Below are positions 21,070 to 31,887 of a DNA stretch of 64,000 nucleotides, piece after piece. The position numbers and the translations under genes were made by a program. The DNA comes from Coix lacryma-jobi var. lacryma-jobi. Its lineage: Eukaryota; Streptophyta; Magnoliopsida; Poales; Poaceae. Each line of letters begins with the position of its first letter. The first letter of the stretch is position 1. A model generated the notes under the pieces. It was not told the origin of the DNA and ran no database searches. It saw only the letters and a program-made list of their open reading frames with translations. The DNA is taken from positions 12,758,700-12,822,699 of the forward strand of contig CM019822.1 in assembly GCA_009763385.1 (NCBI GenBank), in the 5' to 3' direction.

Positions 21070-21720
21070 TCAATGTGACACAATAGTCTTCAAGGTGTTC
21101 TCTTGTCCCATACTTCTGAGATGTTGTGAGTATGGGTTGTCACGAAGGATAGACACCAACCTTTGAATAACTTCTTTGTCTTTGTGGCACTGTTCTTCCC
21201 GACACTTCATGTATCGATGCTCAAGGCTAGGATCGTCATCATAGAAGTAAAGCTCCAGATGTCTAAGATCCTTACCATCTTCTGTACCAAATGACCTTAT
21301 ATTGTGATAGATTTGACCATGTGCACGAAAGGTGTATATGCCACTGTTTTTCATGCTAGCAGTAGCACTATCAAGATGGCAATATAGAGAAGTGAATGAG
21401 AAATGACCATTGAAAAACCTAATATTGTTACGGAAATGCCTTGCATCAGCATCTGCACTCGACCAAAGCCTCACAAGGTCCTCAGGTGTGTCTGATGTAG
21501 ATAGTTGTACCTTCCCACCGCGACAGCAAAACCCAAGCGACTCAGACTCAAACTTCTTTCGCACCACAATGCTTGCAATTCTTAACAGGCTTCAACATAT
21601 GTGTGTCCATAGGTATGTTACTATACACCTTTTCATATGGATCATGTTTATCCGGGATAGAAGCTATGTCTTCCTCTAGGTCATTGATTTCAACACCCTC
21701 ATCACCTTCCTCTTCTAAAG
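21070..21720 (-). pseudogene. Helitron Rep/helicase N-terminal region; HUH part missing
   Basis: The minus strand encodes an acidic stretch (EEEGDEGVEINDLEED), then NCKHCGAK and GFCCRGGKV, a Cys-containing zinc-finger-like segment known at the N-terminus of plant Helitron proteins. FTSLYCHLD, YTFRAHGQIYHNI and NPYSQHLRSMGQ follow. Normally several hundred residues with the Rep nuclease (HUH and catalytic Tyr) come next. Here the reading runs within a few bases into the post-Rep segment at 21066. A one-base shift lies near 21570. The gap means loss of the nuclease, by deletion or mis-assembly. Confidence 0.85.
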
Positions 21721-22044
21721 GGTAATTAAACTATCATTTTTTATTTTAGAAAAACATGTGCAACCTTGGAAAACAATTTGAAAGTTCTGACAAGTACCTT
21801 GCCCAGCGAACAGGTACCCCTCCTCTTCCCTTCATCATCTTCAAATATATCACCCTCATCATCATCATCTGTGTCCATGATAGCAACTCATGTTAATTAA
21901 TACATGAGTCAGAGAACATTTACTCAAGGGTTGTTAACAAGATTATGAATTACCACTATCAACAATGAAAGATTGTTTTTTCCTTGGATAATACATCTTG
22001 CCTGCTTGGTTCAGTGTTTTCTGTCAAGCACATCATAGACACAG

Positions 22045-23340
22045 TTAGTACAAGAAATAGGTTGGGATAAGGCAAAATAGTATTTCACCGTTGTTGTCCA
22101 TAGTCGAATTTGGTCCGAGTTCTGCCATATGTTCACTTTCTTTAATAATTTCTTTATGTTTGCCACCAACATATCCTTCAAAAAGTTTGTTTCGCCGAGT
22201 TAAAAGTAGGTGTCTTTCCCCAGCTGTCACACGTTTTCTATGTGTCATATTAGGTGGTATATCAGTGTCTTCGTCCTCATCCATCTTTACTGAGTTTGGT
22301 TGGATGTAAAGAGGGGTTGCACTGGCTTCAGGGATCAACCATTGGCTGACACTTGGTGTGGTTCCATGTGAACCAGATGCTTCAGTAGTGGGCATACAAG
22401 TTTAGGAACAAACATCGGGTCCTCCATGGCAATGGAATCACGATGTAGAGTGTGCTTGTGCAAATCTTTGAATCTTTTCTTCGATACTTTCATTGCTTTC
22501 TTACGCTCGGGACAAGTATTATGCAGCCTTTGTTGCTCACGCCTTGATTCCCTATCCTCTGGTGTCATATTTTTTATACAACTCACTGTAATACTCACTT
22601 CTTGATGTAACACAACCATGGTCATGTGCGTCGTTGGGTGTTCCCGTTGTTTGCATTGGTCCTACAACACTTGGACTCGCTTGAGGTGTTTTATATGGTA
22701 AGTCAACCATGCTCCCATCGTCTACAATGTTTGATGTGAATTCTCCTATAAAATGAGCATTAGTAATAATTATTTTAGCCACATGTGATGTTAGTATATC
22801 ACCTTTCGGTTCTACTTGCATCTTTTTATTTGCTTTTCTTTTATGATAATTTTCGCGTCGTTTCTTATTTCTTTGAAACTTTTGTTCCTGAGTCATCGCC
22901 GCACGTCGTACTATTTCCCTTTGCCTTTTACGTTCCACAACATCATTGAACTTTGCTTTTGCATTGGATGTACTTGGACTTCCTGCATTTTTTTTTATTA
23001 GAGTGGTGATAACCTATGCTCGGCCACTGATATCCTTGCATGCATCATTACTTACCAGTGTCTGTAGTGTTAGTCAAGTCAACGAGTGGAGTGCGGGCAC
23101 CATTATTGTCTGTTATATCACCTTTCGGTTGTCCTTGCATTATTTTTTGTACTTTTCTGTTATGATAATCTTCACGTCGCTTTTTGTTCTTTCAAGCTTT
23201 TGCTCCTGAGTCATTGCCGCACGCCGTGCTATTTCCCTTTGCCTCTTACGTTCCATAGCATCATTGTCTTCCACTTTTGAGGTGAACGCACTTTGACTTC
23301 CTGAGTTATTATTACAGGAGTGATACTCATGCTCACTCAT
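22045..23340 (-). pseudogene. Helitron N-terminal basic repeat exons, copy A
   Basis: The minus strand encodes two related Lys/Arg-rich segments, each starting MERKRQREI and continuing RRAAMTQEQK, at about 23259-23150 and 22938-22810. They are followed by DRESRREQQRLHNTCPERKK, VSKKRFKDLHKH and THRKRVTAGERHLLLTRRN. Such basic, coiled, repeated N-termini are common in plant Helitron proteins; they may act in DNA binding or nuclear targeting, which is inference. Splice borders between the pieces look plausible but were not fully resolved. This copy is in line with the downstream helicase. Confidence 0.7.
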
Positions 23341-24083
23341 TACATATAATGAACCATTGATAAATCTCAGTATTTACCCGCGTTTGTAGTGTCAGTCATA
23401 TCTCCCAGTACAGTGTAGGCACTATTATTTTCCCCAGGTTCCATGTAGCAGCCTCTGACTATGAAATTAAAGAAAAAAAAAGCAAATGACTTGTGGAAAC
23501 CGATTCTATCTATTCATGTAAATACACGTCCATACATGTAATATAAAAGTACACATGTTTGTGGCCACAAGCAGATTTCTAATGTTTGTGGCATCAAGCA
23601 CAACGGCAGGTAAAAAGTGCACTAAATTCAGTTTTTACTGCTAAAAACACAAATCTGAACAAAATATCAGACAACATGCATCACCACACTACCCTCGATC
23701 AGTTACAAGAATGCAGAGATAGAAAAATCCTTGAAGAACCTCTCCAAGAACTGATCCAGAATGCCCCCACATATACTTGACAGGAAGCCTTCCTCTTGAA
23801 TTCTTGATCCTTGATCCTTGATACAATTTCCTAAAAGAAAAAAAAATTGACAGTAAGAATCCACCAGGGCTGAAAGTAAGAAGTACACACACTCATACTT
23901 CAGTGCTTTCCCACTCCTCATATCTAGGATCCACCAGGCCTATGACATTGACTCAAAGTGATAAACACTTTTAGGATGAGGGCAAGGATGGGGTTGAGTA
24001 CTGAATAAAAATGAGTAAGCATCAATTCTGTAAACCACATCAGAAGAAAGAAGGGGAAAAAACTGAGTTTGTGATTAAAACCG

Positions 24084-24121
24084 AGTTTCATATTAATAGC
24101 AGACATGACCTCGTCATAGGC
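24084..24121. repeat. 38-bp copy of helicase coding sequence
   Basis: Identical to 20195-20232, which encodes the segment just before Walker A (EVMSAINMKL). A second copy is at 28831-28868 in duplicate B. Surrounding sequence is unrelated. Confidence 0.95.
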
Positions 24122-24584
24122 TCTCGCAGATGCCGGAGCCTTGCTGAAGCTAATGTAATTCTTGTTACTATTTTAAAGCAGCATTTCTTTACAGATGCAT
24201 TTACCGACTATCAGTGGCAAGAACTGATAGAACTGATAGAACTTTTAACAGCTTGCCACTTTAACATGCTTAATCCAGTTTTTCCAGGGAGCTAACTGAC
24301 AGAACATAGTGCTTAATCAGTGGCAAGACTACAACTCATGTAAATCAGAACAGACCTCCCCACTTAGATGCAATCTGATACCTCAAGGTAACAAAAAAGC
24401 AAGGAAGACGAATGAGAACATATATCATCATCAGTAATTAATTGTTAAATATGATATAAAACAGCTTGATATGTCGAATACAAGATGCAAGTGGTATCAG
24501 GAGTTCAGGACATGAAAGCAAACACATACAGGATACCATGCATTTTAACTTTGCTAGAAGGATACCAAGCAAACATTTTGTTGC

Positions 24585-25337
24585 ATAGGTTAGCTTTTGC
24601 GTACATCATCACAGGTCCTCGAATTCGACTAAATTCCAATCTTACCAAAATGCAAATGTCTGCTCTAGAGGTGTGCCGACATAAACAGCATGGGACATTT
24701 ATTATTTTATCATTAGTAAAATTAGAAACTACTGTTAAGTCCATACTCTCTTTCCAATAGCCAGGTAGAAGAAATAAACTGTAATTTTAGAGGGTGTGCC
24801 GACATAAACAGCAAGGGACATTCCCCTTTCAGGAATCTGTCGAAGTGCTGGAGTATAATAGAAGTGCTAGAAGTAGAAGTAGAACAATAAGTACTGTACT
24901 TGATCCATACTTTCCGGTGCGGTGCGGCGGGATCCGAACGTGCAGTGCAGCTAGCTTTCCGGTGCGGCAACACAAACCTGAAAGGCGCAGCGGCAGGCGG
25001 CGGCACAGATGATCCTCCAACTCATCAAGTCGAGGAGGAGAAACTGGATGGATGGACGTGGGTGGTGGCGCCGACCCCTGCACCCAGCACACCCAGCAGC
25101 ACCATGGGTAAGGTTTTGATAGCTCCTTGTCAACCACCGGTAGGTAGGTCAGGTGCGCACTTGGCACTTGCACATTTCCTTTCGTGACAACATCATCTCC
25201 ATCCAGCTTATTAATTAGCAGCAGAGCTAAACAAGGCACTACTTTCACAAGGCTATTTTAAGACATTTGCATTTTGGTAAGATTGGAATTTAGTCGAATT
25301 CGAGGACCTGTGATGATGTACGCAAAAGCTAACCTAT
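24585..25337. repeat. perfect 77-bp inverted repeat, copy A
   Basis: 24585-24661 and 25261-25337 are exact reverse complements, 599 bp apart. The spacer includes a GC-rich segment. The same pair is at 29349-29425 and 30026-30102 in copy B. Part of the arm (CAGGTCCTCGAATTCGACTA) occurs a third time near 25640. Confidence 0.95.
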
Positions 25338-25739
25338 ATTAGACTGTTAGTAAAATTTGCAATTCGACAGATCCTCAAGCTAACCTATATTAGACTGTTA
25401 GTAAAATTTCAAACAATTAGAGCAGTGACAGTTTGTAACCAGGTTTGAATTAGCTTGAGGACACAAAACTCAGAGATGACAAAACTCAGAGATGACATAT
25501 ACTTATGGTTCAGGAACATATGGTTATAAGCACATATACACATGGTTTCAGTCACTGTAACAAACTGTACTAATGGTTATAATGGCAACAATGCCTTGCT
25601 AGCACATCACAGGTACGTGACTATACTAATTTTGGTCACAGGTCCTCGAATTCGACTAATGCCTTGCTAGCACACAGTCTAGCTAGCACTCTAGCACTCT
25701 AGCAGCTAGCACTCAACAAAAGAGGGGGACACATCCGAA

Positions 25740-26404
25740 CCCTAGGGAGACAGGTGGGTTAAGGGAGGAGGGGGGGTGAGGAGGAATCACCCGGTGCCGA
25801 CGAGCTCCCTGCAGGCGGACCCTGAGGGAGGAGCTCGACGCGCAGCCCGAGGGAGGAGCTCGACCCTAGATCCGGCGGCTTGGGGCAAGGCCGGCGTTAG
25901 ATCCGGAGGAGGCCGGCGAGGAGCTCGGTCGTCGCGGGCGGACGGCGGCAGATCCGGCGGGTCCGGCGGTTTGGGGGCGGGCGGCCGGAGGAGACCCGGC
26001 AGCGCGGAGGAGAGGGCCGCGCGGTAGGAGGCGGTGGAGCGTTGGCGGGGCGGAGGGGAGCCGAGGGAGGAGCTGGACCCTAGATCCGGCGGGTCCGGCG
26101 GCTTGGGCGCGGCCGGCGTAGATCCGGAGGAGGCGGCGAGGAGCTCGGTCGGCGCGGCGGACGGCGGCTTGGGGGCGGGCGGCCGGAGGAGACCGCGGCG
26201 CGGAGGAGAGGGCCGCGCGGTAGGAGGCGGTGGAGCGTCGTCGGCGGGGCGGAGTGGAGGGCGCGGAGGGAGGCGGTGGAGCGCCGAAGGGGAGGGCGGA
26301 CGGAGGACCCCGGCGGCGCGGAAGGACGGCGGCGCGGAGGACGCGGTGGCCGCGCGGAGGGAGTGGACGCAGACACGGGGAGTCGGGGGCACGCCGATTT
26401 CAGG
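25740..26404. promoter_or_regulatory. GC-rich CpG-dense block with internal repeat, copy A
   Basis: Very GC-rich sequence contains two imperfect copies of a roughly 210-bp unit, starting with GAGGGAGGAGCT at about 25849 and 26061. Several GATCCGGCGG and GGCGGTGGAGCG motifs repeat. Open frames on both strands reflect base composition. Position suggests the promoter and 5' leader of the minus-strand Helitron gene, possibly captured from a host gene. Confidence 0.5.
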
Positions 26405-28080
26405 TTTATCCGGGATAGAAGCTATGTCTTCCTCTAGGTCATTGATTTCAACACCCTCATCACCTTCCTCTTCTAAAGGGTAATTAAAACTATCATTTTT
26501 TATTTTAGAAAAACATGTGCAACCTGGAAAACAATTTGAAAGTTCTGACAAGTACCTTGCCCAGCGAACAGGTACCCCTCATCCTCTTCCTCATCATCTT
26601 CAATATATCACCCTCATCATCATCATCTGTGTCCATGATAGCAACTCATGTTATTTAATCATGAGTCAGAGAACATTTACTCAAAGGGTTGTTAACAAGA
26701 TTATGAATTACCACTATCAACAATGAAAGATTGTTTTTCCTTGGATAATACATCTTGCCTGCTTGGTTCAGTGTTTTCTGTCAAGCACATCATAGACACA
26801 GTTAGTACAAGAAATAGGTTGGGATAAGGCAAAATTAGTATTTCACCGTTGTTGTCCATAGTCGAATTTGGTCCGAGTTCTGCCATATGTTCACTTTCTT
26901 TATAATTTCTTTATGTTTGCCACCAACATATCCTTCAAAAAGTTTGTTTCGCCGAGTTAAAAGTAGGTCTTTCCCCAGCTGTCACACGTTTTCTATGTGT
27001 CATATTAGGTGGTATATCAGTGTCTTCGTCCTCATCCATCTTTACTGAGTTTGGTTGGATGTAAAGAGGGGTTGCACTGGCTTCAGGGATCAACCATTGG
27101 CTGACACTTGGTGTGGTTCCATGTGAACCAGATGCTTCAGTAGTGGGCCATACAAGTTTAGGAACAAACATCGGGTCCTCCATGGCAATGGAATCACGAT
27201 GTAGAGTGTGCTTGTGCAAATCTTTGAATCTTTTCTTCGATACTTTCATTGCTTTCTTACGCTCGGGACAAGTATTATGCAGCCTTTGTTGCTCACGCCT
27301 TGATTCCCTATCCTCTGGTGTCATATTTTTATACAACTCACTGTAATACTCACTTCTTGATGTAACACAACCATGGTCATGTGCGTCGTTGGGTGTTCCC
27401 GTTGTTTGCATTGGTCCTACAACACTTGGACTCGCTTGAGGTGTTTTATATGGTAAGTCAACCATGCTCCATCGTCTACAATGTTTGATGTGAATTCTCC
27501 TATAAAATGAGCATTAGTAATAATTATTTTTCCACATGTGATGTTAGTATATCACCTTTCGGTTCTACTTGCATCTTTTTATTTGCTTTTCTTTTATGAT
27601 AATTTTCGCGTCGTTTCTTATTTCTTTGAAACTTTTGTTCCTGAGTCATCGCCGCACGTCGTACTATTTCCCTTGCCTTTTACGTTCCACAACATCATTG
27701 AACTTTGCTTTTGCATTGGATGTACTTGGACTTCCTGCATTTTTTTTTATTAGAGTGGTGATAACCTATGCTCGGCCACTGATATCCTTGCATGCATCAT
27801 TACTTACCAGTGTCTGTAGTGTTAGTCAAGTCAACGAGTGGAGTGCGGGCACCATTATTGTCTGTTATATCACCTTTCGGTTGTCCTTGCATTATTTTTT
27901 GTACTTTTCTGTTATGATAATCTTCACGTCGCTTTTTGTTTCTTTCAAGCTTTTGCTCCTGAGTCATTGCCGCACGCCGTGCTATTTCCCTTTGCCTCTT
28001 ACGTTCCATAGCATCATTGTCTTCCACTTTGAGGTGAACGCACTTTGACTTCCTGAGTTATTATTACAGGAGTGATACTC
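26405..28080 (-). pseudogene. Helitron N-terminal basic repeat exons, copy B
   Basis: Same segments as copy A: the MERKRQREI block at about 28007-27890, the second block near 27690-27570, then the acidic/basic part up to IASIPDK at about 26405. The middle segment (27465-26935) is open here over 176 residues where copy A is interrupted by a shift. After IASIPDK the frame runs into the duplicated GC-rich block, so this copy is detached from the helicase. Confidence 0.75.
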
Positions 28081-29348
28081 ATGCTCACTCATTACATATA
28101 ATGAACCATTGATAAATCTCAGTATTTACCCGCGTTTGTAGTGTCAGTCATATCTCCCAGTACAGTGTAGGCACTATTATTTTCCCAGGTTCCATGTAGC
28201 AGCCTCTGACTATGAAATTAAAGAAAAAAAAAGCAAATGACTTGTGGAAACCGATTCTATCTATTCATGTAAATACACGTCCATACATGTAATATAAAAG
28301 TACACATGTTTGTGGCCACAAGCAGATTTCTAATGTTTGTGGCATCAAGCACAACGGCAGGTAAAAAGTGCACTAAATTCAGTTTTTACTGCTAAACACA
28401 AATCTGAACAAAATATCAGACAACATGCATCACCACACTACCCTCGATCAGTTACAAGAATGCAGAGATAGAAAAATCCTTGAAGAACCTCTCCAAGAAC
28501 TGATCCAGAATGCCCCACAATATACTTGACAGGAAGCCTTCCTCTTGAATTCTTGATCCTTGATCCTTGATACAATTTCCTAAAAGAAAAAAAAATGACA
28601 GTAAGAATCCACCAGGGCTGAAAGTAAGAAGTACACACACTCATACTTCAGTGCTTTCCCACTCCTCATATCTAGGATCCACCAGGCCTATGACATTGAC
28701 TCAAAGTGATAAACACTTTTTAGGATGAGGGCAAGGATGGGTTGAGTACTGAATAAAAATGAGTAAGCATCAATTCTGTAAACCACATCAGAAGAAAGAA
28801 GGGGAAAAACTGAGTTTGTGATTAAAACCGAGTTTCATATTAATAGCAGACATGACCTCGTCATAGGCTCTCGCAGATGCCGGAGCCTTGCTGAAGCTAA
28901 TGTAATTCTTGTTACTATTTTAAAGCAGCATTTCTTTACAGATGCATTTACCGACTATCAGTGGCAAGAACTGATAGAACTGATAGAACTTTTAACAGCT
29001 TGCCACTTTAACATGCTTAATCCAGTTTTTCCAGGGAGCTACTGACAGAACAAACATAGTGCTTAATCAGTGGCAAGACTACAACTCATGTAAATCAGAA
29101 CAGACCTCCCCACTTAGATGCAATCTGATACCTCAAGGTAACAAAAAAGCAAGGAAGACGAATGAGAACATATATCATCATCAGTAATTAATTGTTAAAT
29201 ATGATATAAAACAGCTTCAATTCACAGGGGTGATATGTCGAATACAAGATGCAAGTGGTATCAGGAGTTCAGGACATGAAAGCAAACACATACAGGATAC
29301 CATGCATTTTAACTTTGCTAGAAGGATACCAAGCAAACATTTTGTTGC

Positions 29349-30102
29349 ATAGGTTAGCTTTTGCGTACATCATCACAGGTCCTCGAATTCGACTAAATTC
29401 CAATCTTACCAAAATGCAAATGTCTGCTCTAGAGGGTGTGCCGACATAAACAGCATGGGACATTTATTATTTTATCATTAGTAAAATTAGAAACTACTGT
29501 TAAGTCCATACTCTCTTTCCAATAGCCAGGTAGAAGAAATAAACTGTAATTTTAGAGGGTGTGCCGACATAACAGCAAGGGACATTCCCCTTTCAGGAAT
29601 CTGTCGAAGTGCTGGAGTATAATAGAAGTGCTAGAAGTAGAAGTAGAACAATAAGTACTGTACTTGATCCATACTTTCCGGTGCGGTGCGGCGGGATCCG
29701 AACGTGCAGTGCAGCTAGCTTTCCGGTGCGGCAACACAAACCTGAAAGGCGCAGCGGCAGGCGGCGGCACAGATGATCCTCCAACTCATCAAGTCGAGGA
29801 GGAGAAACTGGATGGATGGACGTGGGTGGTGGCGCCGACCCCTGCACCCAGCACACCCAGCAGCACCATGGGTAAGGTTTTGATAGCTCCTTGTCAACCA
29901 CCGGTAGGTAGGTCAGGTGCGCACTTGGCACTTGCACATTTCCATTTCGTGACAACATCATCTCCATCCAGCTTATTAATTAGCAGCAGAGCTAAACAAG
30001 GCACTACTTTCACAAGGCTATTTTAAGACATTTGCATTTTGGTAAGATTGGAATTTAGTCGAATTCGAGGACCTGTGATGATGTACGCAAAAGCTAACCT
30101 AT
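29349..30102. repeat. perfect 77-bp inverted repeat, copy B
   Basis: Arms at 29349-29425 and 30026-30102, corresponding to the pair in copy A. Confidence 0.93.
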
Positions 30103-30504
30103 ATTAGACTGTTAGTAAAATTTGCAATTCGACAGATCCTCAAGCTAACCTATATTAGACTGTTAGTAAAATTTCAAACAATTAGAGCATGACAGTTTGT
30201 AACCAGGTTTGAATTAGCTTGAGGACACAAAACTCAGAGATGACATAAACTCAGAGATGACATATACTTATGGTTCAGGAACATATGGTTATAAGCACAT
30301 ATACACATGGTTTCAGTCACTGTAACAAACTGTACTAATGGTTATAATGGCAACAATGCTTGCTAGCACATCACAGGTACGTGACTATACTAATTTTGGT
30401 CACAGGTCCTCGAATTCGACTAATGCCTTGCTAGCACACAGTCTAGCTAGCACTCTAGCACTCTAGCACGCTAGCACTCAACAAAAGAGGGGGACACATC
30501 CGAA

Positions 30505-31178
30505 CCCTAGGGAGACAGGTGGGTTAAGGGAGGAGGGGGGGTGAGGAGGAATCACCGGTGCCGACGAGCTCCCTGCAGGCGGACCCTGAGGGAGGAGCTC
30601 GACGCGCAGCCCGAGGGAGGAGCTCGACCCTAGATCCGGCGGCTTGGGGCAAGGCCGGCGTTAGATCCGGAGGAGCCGGCGAGGAGCTCGGTCGTCGCGG
30701 GCGGACGGCGGCAGATCCGGCGGGTCCGGCGGTTTGGGGCGGGCGCCGGAGGAGACCGGCAGCGCGGAGGAGAGGGCCGCGCGGTAGGAGGCGGTGGAGC
30801 GTGGGCGGGGCGGAGGGAGCCCGAGGGAGGAGCTGGACCCTAGATCCGGCGGGTCCGGCGGCTTGGGGCGCGGCCGGCGTTAGATCCGGAGGAGGCCGGC
30901 GAGGAGCTCGGTCGGCGCGGGCGGACGGCGGCTTGGGGCGGGCGGCCGAGGAGACGGCGGCGCGGAGGAGAGGGCCGCGCGGTAGGGGCGGTGGAGCGTC
31001 GTCGGCGGGGCGGAGTGGAGGGCGCGGAGGGAGGCGTGGAGCGCCGAAGGGGAGGGCGGACGGAGGACCCCGGCGGCGCGGAGGGAAGGGCGCGGAGGGA
31101 CGGCGGCGCGGAGGGACGCGGTGGCCGCGCGGAGGGAGTGGACGCAGACACGGGGAGTCGGGGGCACGCCGATTCAGG
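30505..31178. promoter_or_regulatory. GC-rich CpG-dense block, copy B
   Basis: Duplicate of the block in copy A, next to the presumed Helitron 5' end, which fits a promoter position for minus-strand transcription. Confidence 0.5.
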
Positions 31179-31219
31179 GGCACGCCGTAGCGGTGTGGAC
31201 GATTCCAGTTTGAACGTTT

Positions 31220-31253
31220 TAGTGGTAGAGATAGAGATAGAGACTTGCGAGGA
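31220..31253 (-). other. candidate Helitron 5' terminus
   Basis: On the minus strand the sequence reads A|TCCTCGCAAG followed by TCTCTATCTCTATCTC. Helitrons start with TC after a host A. Several TC positions are possible here, so the exact base is not certain. Confidence 0.4.
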
Positions 31254-31620
31254 TCGTTTTCCCTTGGGACTTGGGAGGTGGGAACACCGCAGGAGAACTT
31301 AAGCGCCGCGTAGTAAATTAGCTCGTGCTCTCAGTTAAAACGCACTGTATTTAGTCACACGTACACACACGTAAATAACGATGGAGCTATATAGCTCGCT
31401 TGGTTTTCAACTAATATGGGTATGGAGGGAGTATGCCCGTGCAGATCACCCGGCATTCATCTCATCGATCTCATCACATAGATCGAGCAGAAAATTAAGC
31501 CTGTCGATCGATATAGCTAATAACAGCCCGTGCAGAAAATTTTGCTTCTCAAAACTCTCCATCATATCCAAGCATCAGACTATCAATCAGAGCTTGCAGA
31601 GAGCACAGTTCATATAGCAG

Positions 31621-31887
31621 ATGGCCATGATGACCAGGTTCGTTTTTCCTCTGATGATTGTAGCAGTGCTGATAATGCTGCTGGCATCGCCGGGGTCGTC
31701 GTCGGCGCGCCGGCTTGAACTTGAAGGCGGCGATACATGGGCCGGCGAGGCTGCTGCCTCCTCCGGTGGTGGTGACCATCCTGTCACACATCAGTACATC
31801 AAACACCTGTACCTGCAGGAACTGAAACCAGGACCTTCCTGCGGGAGTTTTAGCCCAAAGAATCCGCCTTGCATAACGGCTGACTGA
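31621..31887 (+). CDS. small secreted peptide precursor (88 aa)
   Basis: The product begins MAMMTRFVFP followed by a hydrophobic run (residues 8-22, MIVAVLIMLL) and SPGSSSA, a good signal peptide with cleavage near residue 29. The middle is variable and Gly/Ser/Glu rich. The C-terminus YLQELKPGPSCGSFSPKNPP, then C and five residues, has two Cys and a Pro/Gly/Ser motif. This layout (signal, variable pro-region, short conserved-looking end) is that of plant peptide-hormone and phytocytokine precursors. The GPS element recalls PIP/PIPL peptides, but I cannot assign a family. Start ATGs at residues 1, 3 and 4 are equivalent. TATA-like TATATAG is upstream near 31388 and A-rich 3' sequence follows. 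The peptide would act outside the cell; function unknown. Confidence 0.65.
   Translation: MAMMTRFVFPLMIVAVLIMLLASPGSSSARRLELEGGDTWAGEAAASSGGGDHPVTHQYIKHLYLQELKPGPSCGSFSPKNPPCITAD

Larger units (their letters stand above)
21647..26404. repeat. tandem duplication, copy A (4758 bp)
   Basis: Starts with TTTATCCGGGATAGAAGC and ends in GCCGATTTCAGG, directly joined to copy B. Content on the minus strand: GC-rich promoter-like block, spacer with an inverted repeat, and N-terminal exons of the Helitron protein. It is continuous with the rest of the helicase gene on its left. Confidence 0.95.
26405..31178. repeat. tandem duplication, copy B (4774 bp)
   Basis: Collinear with copy A over its full length, with mostly one-base indels, few substitutions, and a few larger differences such as about 15 extra bases near 29218-29232. 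The N-terminal exons here join at 26404/26405 to the GC-rich end of copy A rather than to the rest of the gene. Confidence 0.95.
8110..31253 (-). mobile_element. Helitron with helicase, RPA-like and Ulp1 genes
   Basis: The 3' terminus on the minus strand is clear: an 18-base hairpin (CCCGTAGCAACGCACGGG), six bases, then CTAG followed by a host T. The interior holds a PIF1-type Helitron helicase, an RPA-like DUF223/OB-fold gene, and a Ulp1-like gene ending about 250 bp from the terminus. The 5' end is less certain: on the minus strand TCTCTATC-rich sequence lies at about 31220-31253, and A|TC is found at 31253/31254. A 4.76-kb tandem duplication occupies the 5' part. The Rep (HUH) segment is missing, so it probably cannot mobilise itself. 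Nested MITEs show it is not new. The right boundary could be wrong by some hundreds of bases. Confidence 0.75.

Noticed and set aside
25787..26551. Long minus-strand open frame of 254 codons through the GC-rich block
   Set aside because: Pro/Arg/Ser composition follows base composition, frames are open on both strands, and only the first part (to about 26405) is Helitron protein; the rest is read-through past the duplication joint.
30524..31190. Open frames of about 210 codons on both strands
   Set aside because: Same GC-rich block in copy B; no domain and no start context.
31413..31430. Stowaway end (GGAGGGAGTA) upstream of the peptide gene
   Set aside because: Only one end is visible; no partner TIR found.
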